In this document: positions 25,281 through 33,254 of the stretch, one piece after another
Layout: each line of letters starts with the position of its first letter
Numbering within the stretch: the first letter of the stretch is position 1
Origin: CAIVVT01 sp963823095
Lineage (GTDB): Bacteria > Acidobacteriota > Terriglobia > Bryobacterales > Bryobacteraceae
Assembly: GCA_963823095.1 (NCBI GenBank)
Contig: CAWGKI010000003.1
Coordinates: 124,001-188,000, forward strand
DNA length: 64,000 bases
Direction of reading: 5' to 3'
Translations under genes and position numbers: made by a program
The notes under the pieces: model-generated
Databases searched by the model: none
What the model was told of the DNA's origin: nothing
What the model saw: the letters and a program-made list of their open reading frames with translations, nothing else

Positions 25281-26750
25281 ATGAACCACTCTCCGACCGG
25301 TGCTCGCACTCACGACCTCAGAGCGCAAACTCGCCGGCACTTTTTTGAGCAGGCCGGCTTCGGCATTGGCATCGCCGCACTTACCAATCTGCTTGGCTCA
25401 TCGCTCTTCGGCGCGGAGCCCGCCAGCAAGTCCACCAACCCGCTTGCGCCGAAGTCGCCCATGTTCCCCGCCAAAGCCAAGAGCGTCATCTACCTCTTCA
25501 TGGCGGGCGCGCCATCGCAATTGGACTTACTCGACTACAAGCCGGCGCTGCAGAAATACGACGGGCAGAATGTGCCAGCCGAACTGACGAAAGGCGAGCG
25601 ATTCGCCTTCATCAAGGGCGCGCCGAAGCTCCTGGGCTCCCCATACGAGTTCAAGCGTTGCGGGAAGTCCGGCGCTGAGATTTCGGAGTTGCTGCCGCAC
25701 CTGCAGGAGGTCGCGGACGACATCGCAATCCTCCGCACTGTCCACACCACGCAATTCAACCATGCGCCTGCCCAGATCTTTATGAATACCGGCTTCCAGA
25801 TCATCGGCCGGCCAAGCATGGGTGCGTGGGCGACCTATGGTCTGGGCAGCGAGTCCAGCGATCTGCCTGGATTTGTAGTGCTGATCTCCGGAGAAAATCA
25901 ACCTGATGGCGGCAAGGCATGCTGGGGCAGCGGATTCCTTCCCACTGTCTATCAGGGCGTCGAGTTCAGGTCGCAGGGCGACCCCGTTCTGTTCCTCACG
26001 AATCCCGAGGGAGTGACCGCTGACACGAGGCGGCAGTCGCTCGATCTGCTCAAGAGTCTGAACGAGATGCACCTCGCGAGCAACGGCGACCCCGAGATCG
26101 CGACCCGAATCGCTTCCTACGAACTCGCCTACCGCATGCAATCGAGCGTGCCGAGCTTGATCGACATCGCGGACGAGCCTGCATCAATTCACGAGATGTA
26201 CGGGACCGAGCCCGGCAAGAAGTCGTTCGCCAACAATTGCCTGCTCGCCCGCCGGCTGGTGGAGCGTGGAACGCGATTTGTGCAGCTCTATCATCGCGGC
26301 TGGGACAACCACGGCACATCGAGTCACGACGACATCATCACCCGGTTGCCGAGCGTGTGCCAGGAGATCGACCGTGCCGCCGCCGCTCTCATCAAGGACT
26401 TGAAACAGCGCGGGCTGCTGAACAGCACGCTCGTCGTGTGGGGCGGCGAATTCGGCCGGACGCCGATGAACGAAGCGCGGAACAATTCCAAGTTTCTGGG
26501 CCGCGACCATCATCCGCGGGCATTCAGCATGTGGATGGCGGGCGGTGGAATCAAGCCAGGAGTCACTATCGGCAAGACCGACGAACTGGGCTACAATCCG
26601 GCGACCGATCCAGTGGATGTGCACGACCTGCATGCGACGATTCTCAATCAGATGGGTGTCGATCACACTAAGTTGACTTACCGATTTCAGGGCCGTGACT
26701 TCCGCCTGACCGACGTCTCCGGCAATGTGCTGACACAACTGGTCGGCTAG
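25281..26750 (+). CDS. DUF1501 (sulfatase-like fold) exported protein
   Basis: 489 residues, four bases after the PSD1 gene. The N-terminus has a Tat-like signal (TRRHFFEQAGFGIGIAALTN). The body matches DUF1501, which has an alkaline-phosphatase/sulfatase-like fold: KSVIYLFMAGAPSQLDLLDY near the N-terminus, GRPSMGAWATYGLGSESSDL in the middle, and LVVWGGEFGRTPMNEARNNS plus GRDHHPRAFSMWMAGGG near the C-terminus, with the conserved His and Asp residues of the family. Together with the PSD1 protein it forms the standard two-gene module. Function is unproven; degradation of sulfated or complex polysaccharides is often proposed. Confidence 0.9.
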   Translation: MNHSPTGARTHDLRAQTRRHFFEQAGFGIGIAALTNLLGSSLFGAEPASKSTNPLAPKSPMFPAKAKSVIYLFMAGAPSQLDLLDYKPALQKYDGQNVPAELTKGERFAFIKGAPKLLGSPYEFKRCGKSGAEISELLPHLQEVADDIAILRTVHTTQFNHAPAQIFMNTGFQIIGRPSMGAWATYGLGSESSDLPGFVVLISGENQPDGGKACWGSGFLPTVYQGVEFRSQGDPVLFLTNPEGVTADTRRQSLDLLKSLNEMHLASNGDPEIATRIASYELAYRMQSSVPSLIDIADEPASIHEMYGTEPGKKSFANNCLLARRLVERGTRFVQLYHRGWDNHGTSSHDDIITRLPSVCQEIDRAAAALIKDLKQRGLLNSTLVVWGGEFGRTPMNEARNNSKFLGRDHHPRAFSMWMAGGGIKPGVTIGKTDELGYNPATDPVDVHDLHATILNQMGVDHTKLTYRFQGRDFRLTDVSGNVLTQLVG

Positions 26751-26980
26751 CTGGTGTAGTGCGTCCAAAAACTGTCGATTATCGTGATCGTGTGGGGCGG
26801 AATGGCATCCTGCGAGGGGGTTGGCAACCGCCGCCGTTCGGCGCGGAAAACGCACCAGGCCGATTGACAATCGGCCGCAGCTTACCAAGCTGCCCCAAAA
26901 TCGGCATCATCGAAGCCGCGTTGTTCCGCGGCCTATCGCCGATGCACCAGCGCGAGCGCGGATTAGTGCAGAACTGCTTC

Positions 26981-27137
26981 ATGAAGCTTGGGCTCTTGAT
27001 GACGGTTTGCAGCTTCGCAGTTTGCGCCCAACCCATGTACAACGTGAAGGACTACGGCGCCACCGGACGCAAGGAAGACAACGCGCGGCCGGCACTGCAG
27101 CAGGCCATCGACGCCTGCGGTAACGCCGGCGGCGGCG
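26981..27137 (+). pseudogene. Polygalacturonase/pectate-lyase-like gene, N-terminal stump
   Basis: ATG 26981 begins a signal peptide (MKLGLLMTVCSFAVCA) and then YNVKDYGATGRKEDNARPAL plus IDACGNAGGGV, the typical start of a GH28/pectin-lyase-fold enzyme. After GGGV the homology stops at the edge of a 159-bp duplicated block, and the frame continues as meaningless Ala-rich sequence. Only about 50 residues of the enzyme survive. Confidence 0.7.
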
Positions 27138-27290
27138 TCCTGCCGAAGGCGACAGCGGCGGCGGCTGCGACGCCGAATGCTTCCCTGCGGGTGAGGTTCA
27201 TGTCCCAGGCTCCTTTGGCCCATTTTATGTGGGTCGTCCGGCAAAGAACACAAGTGAATCCTGCTTTAAGTTCAGGGCCGCCTCGATGGC
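27132..27290 (+). repeat. Copy A of a 159-bp duplicated block
   Basis: About 90% identical by eye and equal in length to 29082-29240, in the same orientation. On the minus strand it contains the first 22 or so codons of a DUF362 gene (ATG at 27201, NLTRREAFGVAAAAAV) and its upstream region. It truncates the polygalacturonase stump. Confidence 0.8.
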
Positions 27291-27376
27291 GACCCGCTGT
27301 CCCCGGATTCCGGATTCCCCGGATTCTCAGAGTAATGACGTGGTATAGTCATAGTAATTACACTGGAGGTTCGCGC

Positions 27377-27658
27377 ATGCCGAAGGAAGCCGTCTTCACG
27401 GTCAAACTGGAAATCGAACTTCGGGACGCCTTCACGGCCGAAGCCGAAGCGACGCACCGGCCCGCATCGCAGATCGTGCGCGAGTTTATGCGTGAGTTCG
27501 TTCAACGCCAGCGCGAGGCGCGGGAGCATGACGCCTGGTTCCGCGCCGAGGTGCGGCGTGCCCTCGACGATCCGCGCCGAGGCATTCCGCAGGATGCCGT
27601 GATGGACGAAACGCAGGCCATCGTTGACCGGATCGCCCGCAAAAAGGCCAGGGCGTGA
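27377..27658 (+). CDS. ParD-like antitoxin (ribbon-helix-helix)
   Basis: 93 residues with a strong GGAGGT six bases before ATG 27377. The first half is a ribbon-helix-helix DNA-binding domain (EAVFTVKLEIELRDAFTAEA followed by SQIVREFMREFV); the acidic and basic C-terminal half would wrap the toxin. The stop overlaps the toxin GTG by four bases, the normal type II toxin-antitoxin layout. The sequence just upstream (TATAGTCATAGTAATTAC) is AT-rich against its surroundings and is a candidate promoter/operator for autorepression. Homology of the last 30 residues is weaker. The family assignment to ParD against other RHH antitoxins is not certain. Confidence 0.8.
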   Translation: MPKEAVFTVKLEIELRDAFTAEAEATHRPASQIVREFMREFVQRQREAREHDAWFRAEVRRALDDPRRGIPQDAVMDETQAIVDRIARKKARA

Positions 27659-27939
27659 GGGTCGAGTGGCATCCGTTGGCGCACGCCGATTTGACCGAAC
27701 TTGTTACGTACATCGCTGAGGATTCCCCGGATGCCGCCCACCGCATACTTGACGAGGTGCGAAGGCAAACCGGCATGTTGGCTTCGCACCCCGATATCGG
27801 ACGACTTGGCAGGGTCGGCGGCGCCTGCGAACTGGTGATCACCGGGACGCCATACGTTGCCGCCTATCGCGTCTCCCGCAATCTGGTAACGATCCTTCGC
27901 CTTCTACATGGGGCGCGGCGATGGCCAGTCGCTCTTTGA
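27655..27939 (+). CDS. ParE/RelE-superfamily toxin
   Basis: 94 residues starting at GTG 27655, overlapping the antitoxin stop. VEWHPLAHADLTELVTYIAE and AAHRILDEVRRQTGMLASHP are typical of the ParE/RelE fold, as is the end VTILRLLHGARRWP. ParE toxins poison DNA gyrase and RelE toxins cleave mRNA; the HGARRWP tail and the RHH partner fit ParE better. The gene is intact, so the pair could be active. Confidence 0.85.
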   Translation: MRVEWHPLAHADLTELVTYIAEDSPDAAHRILDEVRRQTGMLASHPDIGRLGRVGGACELVITGTPYVAAYRVSRNLVTILRLLHGARRWPVAL

Positions 27940-28287
27940 CCGGTGCACGCCCTCGCAAGCAAGGCCGCATTGGAATGTTCCAGGACTGGACGCCCATCCT
28001 TCCATTCCCGGCTCAACGCGTCTCCAAGGTGTTTCCATTCAGGTGACCAATCATGAGTGCGATGATGCTGCCGCCAGTAGAGGGGGCAAAGAAGATGCGC
28101 CGATGACCGCCAATACCCATGTGGGTGGTCTTGTGGATGGTGGAACCGCGGGCGCGCGGCGCTATCAGAACGGGCGGGAGAGTGGCGAACGTTTCAGCGG
28201 GCTACATTGCGGCTCGGCGCGAGCGGCAGAATTAGCCCAGCCTCGTTTCTTTGATGAGAACGGGATTTGCGGGTACTGTCACCGGAT
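27940..28287. other. Gap with unidentified coding debris
   Basis: About 350 bases after the toxin gene. Both strands have broken open stretches (for example MSAMMLPPVEGAKKMRR on the plus strand), interrupted by stops. I cannot assign it. It adjoins the truncated end of the DUF362 gene, so a rearrangement junction lies near 28288. Confidence 0.3.
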
Positions 28288-29151
28288 TCATTCGCCTTCG
28301 CCGCCGCGGATGGTCTCGATGCCGTCGACGACGGAGAGGTCAACCGGGCGCACGCTGCAAAGATCTACCACGATGCGGGGAATGCGGTAGCCGGGGTCGC
28401 GCGGCGAGTCTGGGTGGAGTTCCTGCGGCACGCCTTTCGGCGGTGTTGCCCTTCCCATGTGGCCTACCTGGACGCGCTCCTGACGCGGGTTCTCATTGCC
28501 GTCCGGACCGGCGTCGCCGCCATACAACGAGCACGGCGTGTTGCCGAAGTTGTTCTTCATCGTCATGGTCACGCCGGCCAGCCAGTGATTCTTGAGCTTC
28601 GACATCGACACGTAGGCGTCGCAGTCGGCAAAGGAGTGGTTCAGGTCGTATGCAGGGAACATGAGCCCGCCGCCGGGCACTTTCATGCGGGTGTACTGCT
28701 TGCCAAACCCGAGGTTCTGCGTGTTCTCCCACTCTACCTTGGCGCCGCAGTTCTCGATCGCGCGGACGTCGAGGCCATAGCGCGCCCATAGTTCGGGCCC
28801 CTGCTGAGCGGGGAAGAAGCTCTCAATGATGCGGATGCGTTTGGCTCCGGCGCGGGCCATCAACTGGCAGAGGGCGAGGACTGTGGAAGGCTCCGTGCGG
28901 TACGGCAGGCCCGGCTTGACAGGGTAGCGCATCGGGTTGCCCGTCAGGTTGGGCTTCAACGCCACGGTCTTATTGTTGACGATGGGTTTGAGGCCGCCGA
29001 TTTGATCGGTGAGCGACTTCAAGGTCGCGTAAATGTTGGAGTCGTACGCGCGGGCGCGAGCGATGGCGACCGTGTTCGTCGGGGGCGTCTTGCCGAAGGC
29101 GACAGCGGCGGCGGCTGCGACGCCAAATGCTTCTCTGCGGGTGAGGTTCAT
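28288..29151 (-). CDS. DUF362-family protein, C-terminally truncated
   Basis: 287 residues. The N-terminus is a Tat-like signal (NLTRREAFGVAAAAAVAFG). The domain shows DUF362 landmarks: KTVALKPNLTGNP, a Cys-containing ENCGAKVEW, and SKLKNHWLAGVTMTMKNNFG. Near the end, VDLSVVDGIETIRGGEGE stops abruptly, where family members normally continue for about 60-100 residues. The truncation is therefore real sequence loss at a junction near 28288 rather than a frame error, since no other frame continues it. The first 22 codons and the upstream region are duplicated at 27132-27290. Function of DUF362 proteins is poorly known; some bind Fe-S clusters. Confidence 0.75.
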   Translation of the reverse strand: MNLTRREAFGVAAAAAVAFGKTPPTNTVAIARARAYDSNIYATLKSLTDQIGGLKPIVNNKTVALKPNLTGNPMRYPVKPGLPYRTEPSTVLALCQLMARAGAKRIRIIESFFPAQQGPELWARYGLDVRAIENCGAKVEWENTQNLGFGKQYTRMKVPGGGLMFPAYDLNHSFADCDAYVSMSKLKNHWLAGVTMTMKNNFGNTPCSLYGGDAGPDGNENPRQERVQVGHMGRATPPKGVPQELHPDSPRDPGYRIPRIVVDLCSVRPVDLSVVDGIETIRGGEGE

Positions 29152-29240
29152 TTCCCAGGCTCCTTTGGCCCATTTTATGTGCGTTATTCAGCAAAGAACA
29201 TAAATTAATCCAGCTTTAAGTTCAGGACCGCCTCGATGGC
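29082..29240 (+). repeat. Copy B of the 159-bp duplicated block
   Basis: Partner of 27132-27290. Here the block is in its natural place, the 5' end and promoter-side region of the DUF362 gene, so this is the likely source copy. Confidence 0.8.
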
Positions 29241-29423
29241 ACCCAGTCCACTTGTCGTTGGTCCGAAGTGGTGGTGACATTCAACGTGCGCGACTATGGT
29301 AGAGCGGCAAATCTCAGTGTGGCGCGTTTCACACGTGCCTGCGGCTGAAGCTGGGAAAATGGACGTCCCAGATGTCGGATTTGACAACAAGAGCAGCGTC
29401 GGTGATTGTGTCCGTCCCCGGAT

Positions 29424-29474
29424 TGGTATCAGACTGGTATCATGCCAACGTAATTGGTATCATGCCACCGTAAG
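29424..29474 (+). repeat. TGGTATCA direct repeats upstream of the zinc-ribbon gene
   Basis: TGGTATCA occurs three times in 51 bases. The last two copies are parts of a 20-base near-perfect tandem repeat (29435-29454 and 29455-29474), which ends ten bases before ATG 29484. Candidate operator or slippage repeat. Confidence 0.5.
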
Positions 29475-29483
29475 GATGATCGA

Positions 29484-30221
29484 ATGTTTTGTTGCCAATG
29501 CGGTAAGCCGCTCGATTCTGGCGCGCATTCATGCGCCTCTTGCGGCGCTGAAAGTCGGGCAGTGCCTGCGGCACAGCCTACAACGACGCCAGCGGCTCAG
29601 GCTCAGGGCGATTTGAACATCAAGCGCTGGGCTTTCATTATCATTTCTCTTCTCCTTGGTGCCTGGCTCGTTGAAAGCCTATCCGTTCAATCCCAAGTTG
29701 ACGGCATCGCTCGGCAGAACTCAGCCCCGATTCAGACAAGAGCTTTGCCTTTGACATTGAAGCAGCGAGGCGCAGATCTACAAAGATCCCTTCAAGATCA
29801 TTGGAACTCGGATGTGAAGTCCGTCACTTTTCGCACTGAGATTGAAACAGGGACTGCGATTATCATAGGGACGCAGCTGCCTGACCCCAACGTATATGGT
29901 GTTTTCCTAGAGATCAAAGATGTCGGCAAATGGGTTAGCGACTACAAAGACCCAACGGGCAGCTCGATTGGCGAAGGAACAACAAAGATAGTTATTTCTG
30001 GGCCAGCACAGGATAACTACGGCAACCCAGTAATTACGACGTACTCCAGTTTCACTTTTTCAATTGCAGATCTTCGGCGGATTAACTGGAGCGATATATG
30101 GGAGAGCCAACTGTTTGATTTCGCCAAAGACTCCGAAGTCTTTCCTGTCACGCGGCGATTTTGGATCGAATGGTGTGCCAAGGAATCGAATTCAAGCTGC
30201 CATGTCTGCTCTCAGCTTTAG
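29484..30221 (+). CDS. Zinc-ribbon membrane protein of unknown function
   Basis: 245 residues. ATG 29484 has AAGGA seven bases upstream; a start at 29454 in the same frame lies in the repeats and is less likely. The N-terminus is a double-zinc-knuckle ribbon (MFCCQCGKPLDSG, HSCASCGAE), followed by a Pro/Thr/Ala linker and one membrane helix (WAFIIISLLLGAWLVESL, about 50-67). The remaining 175 residues are probably outside and form a mixed alpha/beta domain with five Trp and a late CAKESNSSCHVCSQL. Base composition is visibly more AT-rich than its neighbours, suggesting horizontal transfer. I do not recognise the outer domain. Confidence 0.7.
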   Translation: MFCCQCGKPLDSGAHSCASCGAESRAVPAAQPTTTPAAQAQGDLNIKRWAFIIISLLLGAWLVESLSVQSQVDGIARQNSAPIQTRALPLTLKQRGADLQRSLQDHWNSDVKSVTFRTEIETGTAIIIGTQLPDPNVYGVFLEIKDVGKWVSDYKDPTGSSIGEGTTKIVISGPAQDNYGNPVITTYSSFTFSIADLRRINWSDIWESQLFDFAKDSEVFPVTRRFWIEWCAKESNSSCHVCSQL

Positions 30222-30550
30222 AGTAAGGCATGTCTTTCGGAAATCTTAACGGCTTCCTAAATCACACCTGTAGGATTGGTTCGGTCCTTATCTACTCCCA
30301 GTTGAAACGGAACGCGACAAGGAGCACTTGAGAATGCCTCGACTGCATTTCAAAACGTGCGGATTTCAGCAAGTAACCACTCGGGGTGGACCACGGCGAA
30401 CGATACATGGCCGAGGACATGACCAAGCCCGCTTTTCGAAGGCTAAACTCCAGACCACCCCCTACGCCGGCGTTAAACCCGGGGGGCTGAGGGCTCCCGA
30501 AACCGAGCGCATTAGAGGGCGTCTGCACATTTGACTGAGTGGGCACGCCC
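30222..30550. other. Gap with a weak minus-strand frame
   Basis: A minus-strand open frame (30292-30546, about 84 codons) directly follows the HNH gene's stop and might be its continuation after a frame change, but it lacks recognised HNH features. Nothing else was seen. Confidence 0.25.
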
Positions 30551-30984
30551 CTAGCTGGGGTCCATATCCCGCTTGAGGCAGTTGCAGGCGCTGCAAGCTG
30601 GAACCGTGTTCAGCGAGCACTGGTCCAAATCGGGATACTTGCTTTGCGGCATCAGATGATCGGTAGTCGCCCAACCGTAACGGATGTATTGCCCAGCAAC
30701 CAGATCCTTGCCACAATAAACGCATGTTCCCCGATGGCGCAACCAGCCGACGAGATGTTCTATCCTGCTGAACCTTGACCAAAATCCGGGGCGGTTCCTC
30801 CTGATCAGACCTTCTGCGATCCGACGGAGATCCTGCTCCCTTGGCTGCGATGCTTTCTCGGCTTCCCTCAGGGCGGTGTCCCAGTCGTCTTATCTTTCGC
30901 AAAACACTGTTCACCAGCAGCCTTTTGGGAATCGATGTAAGCCACTGCCCGTTCGATATACAACTTCTGCTCGTCGAGTGTCAT
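30551..30984 (-). CDS. HNH-type nuclease, one frameshift
   Basis: Starts at ATG 30984 (MTLDEQKLYIERAVAYIDSQ) and needs one frame change near 30895 (about at AAAGATAAGACGACTGGG) to continue as DWDTALREAEKASQP and LIRRNRPGFWSRFSRIEH. The C-terminal half is an HNH domain with two zinc-binding Cys pairs: CVYCG, then TTDHLMPQSKYP (the DH of the motif), then NTVPACSACNCLKRD. About 144 residues in total, short for this group. The domain is found in restriction, homing and phage nucleases; the role here is unknown. The frame break may be a sequencing indel. Confidence 0.6.
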
Positions 30985-31136
30985 GATTCAATCCTCAATC
31001 CAGAGACTGCAAATCCCAAATCCAGGGAAATCCAGGGACAGTATACGCAAATCCCATGTGCCACGTTGGGTTCGCCGCGAAGCACGGCTCACCTGCGGCA
31101 ATGGAAAGGGAAGTCGGACCCGTCCCAACGCGATTC

Positions 31137-31190
31137 TGGGAAAGGGGATGCTCTTGGGAAAGGGGACGCTCTTGGGAAAGGGGACGCTCT
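31137..31190 (+). repeat. 18-bp tandem repeat, three copies
   Basis: TGGGAAAGGGGAYGCTCT occurs three times head to tail (31137, 31155, 31173), with one C/T difference. No coding or structural role is obvious; the reverse strand is C/T-rich. Confidence 0.8.
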
Positions 31191-31246
31191 TGTGTCCCGG
31201 CGGCTCGCAGATAGCGATCCAAACCCCTGAGGTACGCAAGGACGCC

Positions 31247-31502
31247 TCAGGCGCGTTTCCCCTGATTTGCCCGGGTAGCGATTGCGAGGAGCCCGCATAG
31301 AACGTCAGTGACCGACTTTGAGTCTGGGAAACGCCTCGACCAATTCCGGCTCAAGCACCACGTTGACGCCTTGCCGGTACCGATCCGCGTACTTGCCTCG
31401 AAAGCCGACAGAGAAGTCGTACTCTGACCGCCTCTCCGCCGTAGTTCGTTTGGAGCGAGGTTTCCGCCCATTTAAGGGGTGAGAACGGGAGTCCGTCGTC
31501 AC
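31247..31502 (-). pseudogene. Small antitoxin-like protein, one frameshift
   Basis: Starts at GTG 31502. It reads RRSEYDFSVGFRGKYADRYR, then QGVNVVLEPELVEAFP, and after a one-base shift near 31325 continues DSKSVTDVLCGLLAIATR to TGA at 31247. The pattern YDFS-GKY...VVLEPELVEAFPDSKSV matches a family of small proteins often found beside toxins, and I treat it as antitoxin-like. The same sequence recurs in decayed form at 32106-32334, flanking the BrnTA-like pair. The indel lies at a G-rich spot and could be a sequencing error; hence the pseudogene label is provisional. Confidence 0.5.
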
Positions 31503-31523
31503 GGTGCGTTGCGTCTGCCCTGA

Positions 31524-31788
31524 CTATCTGGCCAGCCTCGATTTGTCCGGCTGGGCCTGGTCCAGTGCATGGCTCAGCAACGTCTTGATGACGGCTTGAC
31601 GGCAGATGTTGAGCCGGGCGGCCCGCTGATCCAGTTGACGTAACATGCCCGGAGTCAGGTCTCATTGACTCGCTGGACAGGCCTGACGACGGTGATTCGT
31701 TCGTGAAATAAGCGGAGACGTCTTCACCTCGCGAAGCCTTCTCCACAATCTCATCAGCAGAAACTCGAACTTTAGACGTTTTCGGCAT
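31524..31788 (-). pseudogene. BrnA/CopG-like antitoxin with frameshifts
   Basis: ATG 31788 overlaps the toxin's 3' end by 17 bases. It reads KTSKVRVSADEIVEKASRGE, then AYFTNE; after a frame change TVVRPVQRVN; after another LTPGMLRQLDQRAARLN followed by RQAVIKTLLSHALDQ and a stop at 31524. These pieces in order match CopG-type antitoxins that pair with BrnT-like toxins. Two indels are needed. If they are sequencing errors, the module is intact; if real, the toxin has lost its partner. Confidence 0.6.
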
Positions 31789-32041
31789 AGGCCTGTTCCT
31801 CCTGCTGGGTTGCCTTCCACGCTGTGACCAAATGGTAATACTCGCCATCTTCATCGTGCCGGACTTCGAAGATCACGGAACAGAGCAGACCGCAACACCA
31901 ACCGATGGCACGGAACTGTTCCGGATCGTCATTTTCCCGGTCACCAGGTAGGCTTGGCCAATATTGCTGTGCATCCTTCAAGCCGAAGCCATGCTTCCGC
32001 TTGACGGCGCGATTCTTCGATGAATCGTACTGGAATCGCAT
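31772..32041 (-). CDS. BrnT-family toxin
   Basis: 89 residues. MRFQYDSSKNRAVKRKHGFG is the typical BrnT start (F-x-Y/W-D-xx-K-A...KHG), and HDEDGEYYHLVTAWKATQQE is the family's conserved C-terminal part. BrnT toxins are RelE-fold ribonucleases inhibiting translation. The usual order toxin-antitoxin is kept, with the antitoxin overlapping. The toxin is intact although its antitoxin reads as frameshifted. Confidence 0.75.
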   Translation of the reverse strand: MRFQYDSSKNRAVKRKHGFGLKDAQQYWPSLPGDRENDDPEQFRAIGWCCGLLCSVIFEVRHDEDGEYYHLVTAWKATQQEEQAYAENV

Positions 32042-32105
32042 CTGCGTATATAACTGTTATATCAGCGCCGGACTCGAGCGCAAAACCATCGGCAGGCGAA
32101 AGCGG

Positions 32106-32334
32106 CTAGACGCGTTGCCCCTGATTTCCGCGTGGCGATCGCGAGGAGACCCCGCAAAGCGTCGTGGACCGACTTGGGTCCGGAAAGGCCTCGACCAATT
32201 GTGGTCCAGCAGGACCAAGTTGACGCCGCGGCCATGCCAATCGTGTACTCGCCTCGAACCCTGCCGGAAAGTGAACTCGGCGGCATGTCCGCCGTGGTTC
32301 GTTTGAGCGAGGTTTCTTCGCGTAGCGTCTTCAT
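32106..32334 (-). pseudogene. Decayed second copy of the antitoxin-like gene
   Basis: About 190 bases align by eye with 31260-31480, including GAGGTTTC...AACGAAC and the section encoding GVNLVLLD and the final NQGxR. Several indels break the frame, so no single open frame covers it. It ends at TAG 32106-32108. It lies upstream of the BrnT gene, so the BrnTA pair is bracketed by two copies of this gene. Confidence 0.55.
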
Positions 32335-32418
32335 GCTTCATTGCGCCGCGCGTACCGATGAGATGTTTCCATAATCTCCCGGTGCCGATTCCCCAGATTC
32401 AATGACCGGCTCGGGCCG

Positions 32419-32766
32419 CTACAGTTGCAGCACCGTGCGCAACCCTTCATCGACAGAGCGCTGCAGACGCGGCGGTAACGTGCCGGCGTGCTCAGTCGGG
32501 AAGCTGCGGTCCAGGGTCAGTAGCTGGGAGACATTTACGACCGAGGCCCGCGTGAGGCCCGCGGACCGCTCCGGCAATAACACATTCCCCGGGGCATCGG
32601 CCAGTTCCAGGTTCGTGGTGATCGCGGCTACGATTGCGGTTTGGATTCGGCTTCGATTGAAAGAATCTGCTTGCACCACAAGCACCGGCCGCCGGTATCC
32701 GGGTTTGGAGCGACGAGGCTCGGGAAGGTCCGCCCACCAGACTTCCCCGCGCTGAATCTCGCCCAT
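32419..32766 (-). CDS. mazF: MazF-family toxin
   Basis: 115 residues from ATG 32766. MGEIQRGEVWWADLPEPRRS, then RPVLVVQADSFNRSRIQTAI and LTRASVVNVSQLLTLDR are characteristic of MazF/PemK endoribonucleases, which cleave mRNA at short sequence motifs. The conserved Arg of the GYRRPVLVV strand and the Ser/Thr of VNVSQLLTLD are present. The start lies three bases after the MazE stop. The frame is open across both genes because of one extra base upstream; this is probably an artefact, not a fusion. Confidence 0.85.
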   Translation of the reverse strand: MGEIQRGEVWWADLPEPRRSKPGYRRPVLVVQADSFNRSRIQTAIVAAITTNLELADAPGNVLLPERSAGLTRASVVNVSQLLTLDRSFPTEHAGTLPPRLQRSVDEGLRTVLQL

Positions 32767-32768
32767 CG

Positions 32769-33000
32769 TTACCAAGCTTCCCTGTCGAGGGATTTCGATT
32801 GGGCGGGCGTGAGTCCGGATCCAGTTTCGCCGGGTTCCGCGAATCGCGTCGTTCAGCGATCGGTGATCCCTCTCATCCTTCGCTTGCAGAAACGCCGCAA
32901 TCGCCTTGGCGTACAGCTCGCTTCTCGAAACCCGCAGGCGGCGGGCGGCTACTTCCGCAAGTCGAAACAGGTCGTCCGGCAATGAAACCGCAGTTTTCAT
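32769..33000 (-). CDS. MazE-like (RHH) antitoxin, one frameshift
   Basis: Begins at ATG 33000 with MKTAVSLPDDLFRLAEVAAR and VSRSELYAKAIAAFL, a ribbon-helix-helix domain. Reading the C run near 32833 with one C fewer gives GTGETGSGLTPAQSKSLDRE and AW then TAA at 32769-32771, the usual ending of this family, three bases before the MazF start. As sequenced the frame runs on into mazF. One homopolymer error explains everything. Confidence 0.75.
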
Positions 33001-33131
33001 GCCCACGGTATAACCCAAGTTATACCAAGGCGCCTTGAGAAATCCTTTTGGAAATCGGGGAATCGTGACAGGCGTCCCGGTCCCCCGGTCCCTTTTTTCC
33101 CCTTCTTCCCTTGAAACCTGTGCCGGACGGA

Positions 33132-33159
33132 GCCGATCTGGAGATCGGCGTTCCCAGGG
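33132..33159 (+). repeat. REP-like hairpin, copy 1
   Basis: GCCGATCTGG-AGATCGGC stem (8-bp arms) followed by GTTCCCAGGG. One of four intergenic copies in 8 kb; see the findings. Confidence 0.75.
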
Positions 33160-33254
33160 GTGGCTCACGCTGGCGTCTCCGCGCGCACCACACCACCCCA
33201 GTCATATCCCGGAACCACCGTCATCCGGCGGGCGTCTGGTAGCATGAGGCTGGA

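Noticed and set aside
31137..31190. CRISPR array
   Set aside because: Repeats are contiguous 18-mers without spacers and no cas genes are present.
32419..33000. Natural MazE-MazF fusion
   Set aside because: One C fewer near 32833 restores a normal MazE end three bases before MazF; the fusion is most likely an indel.
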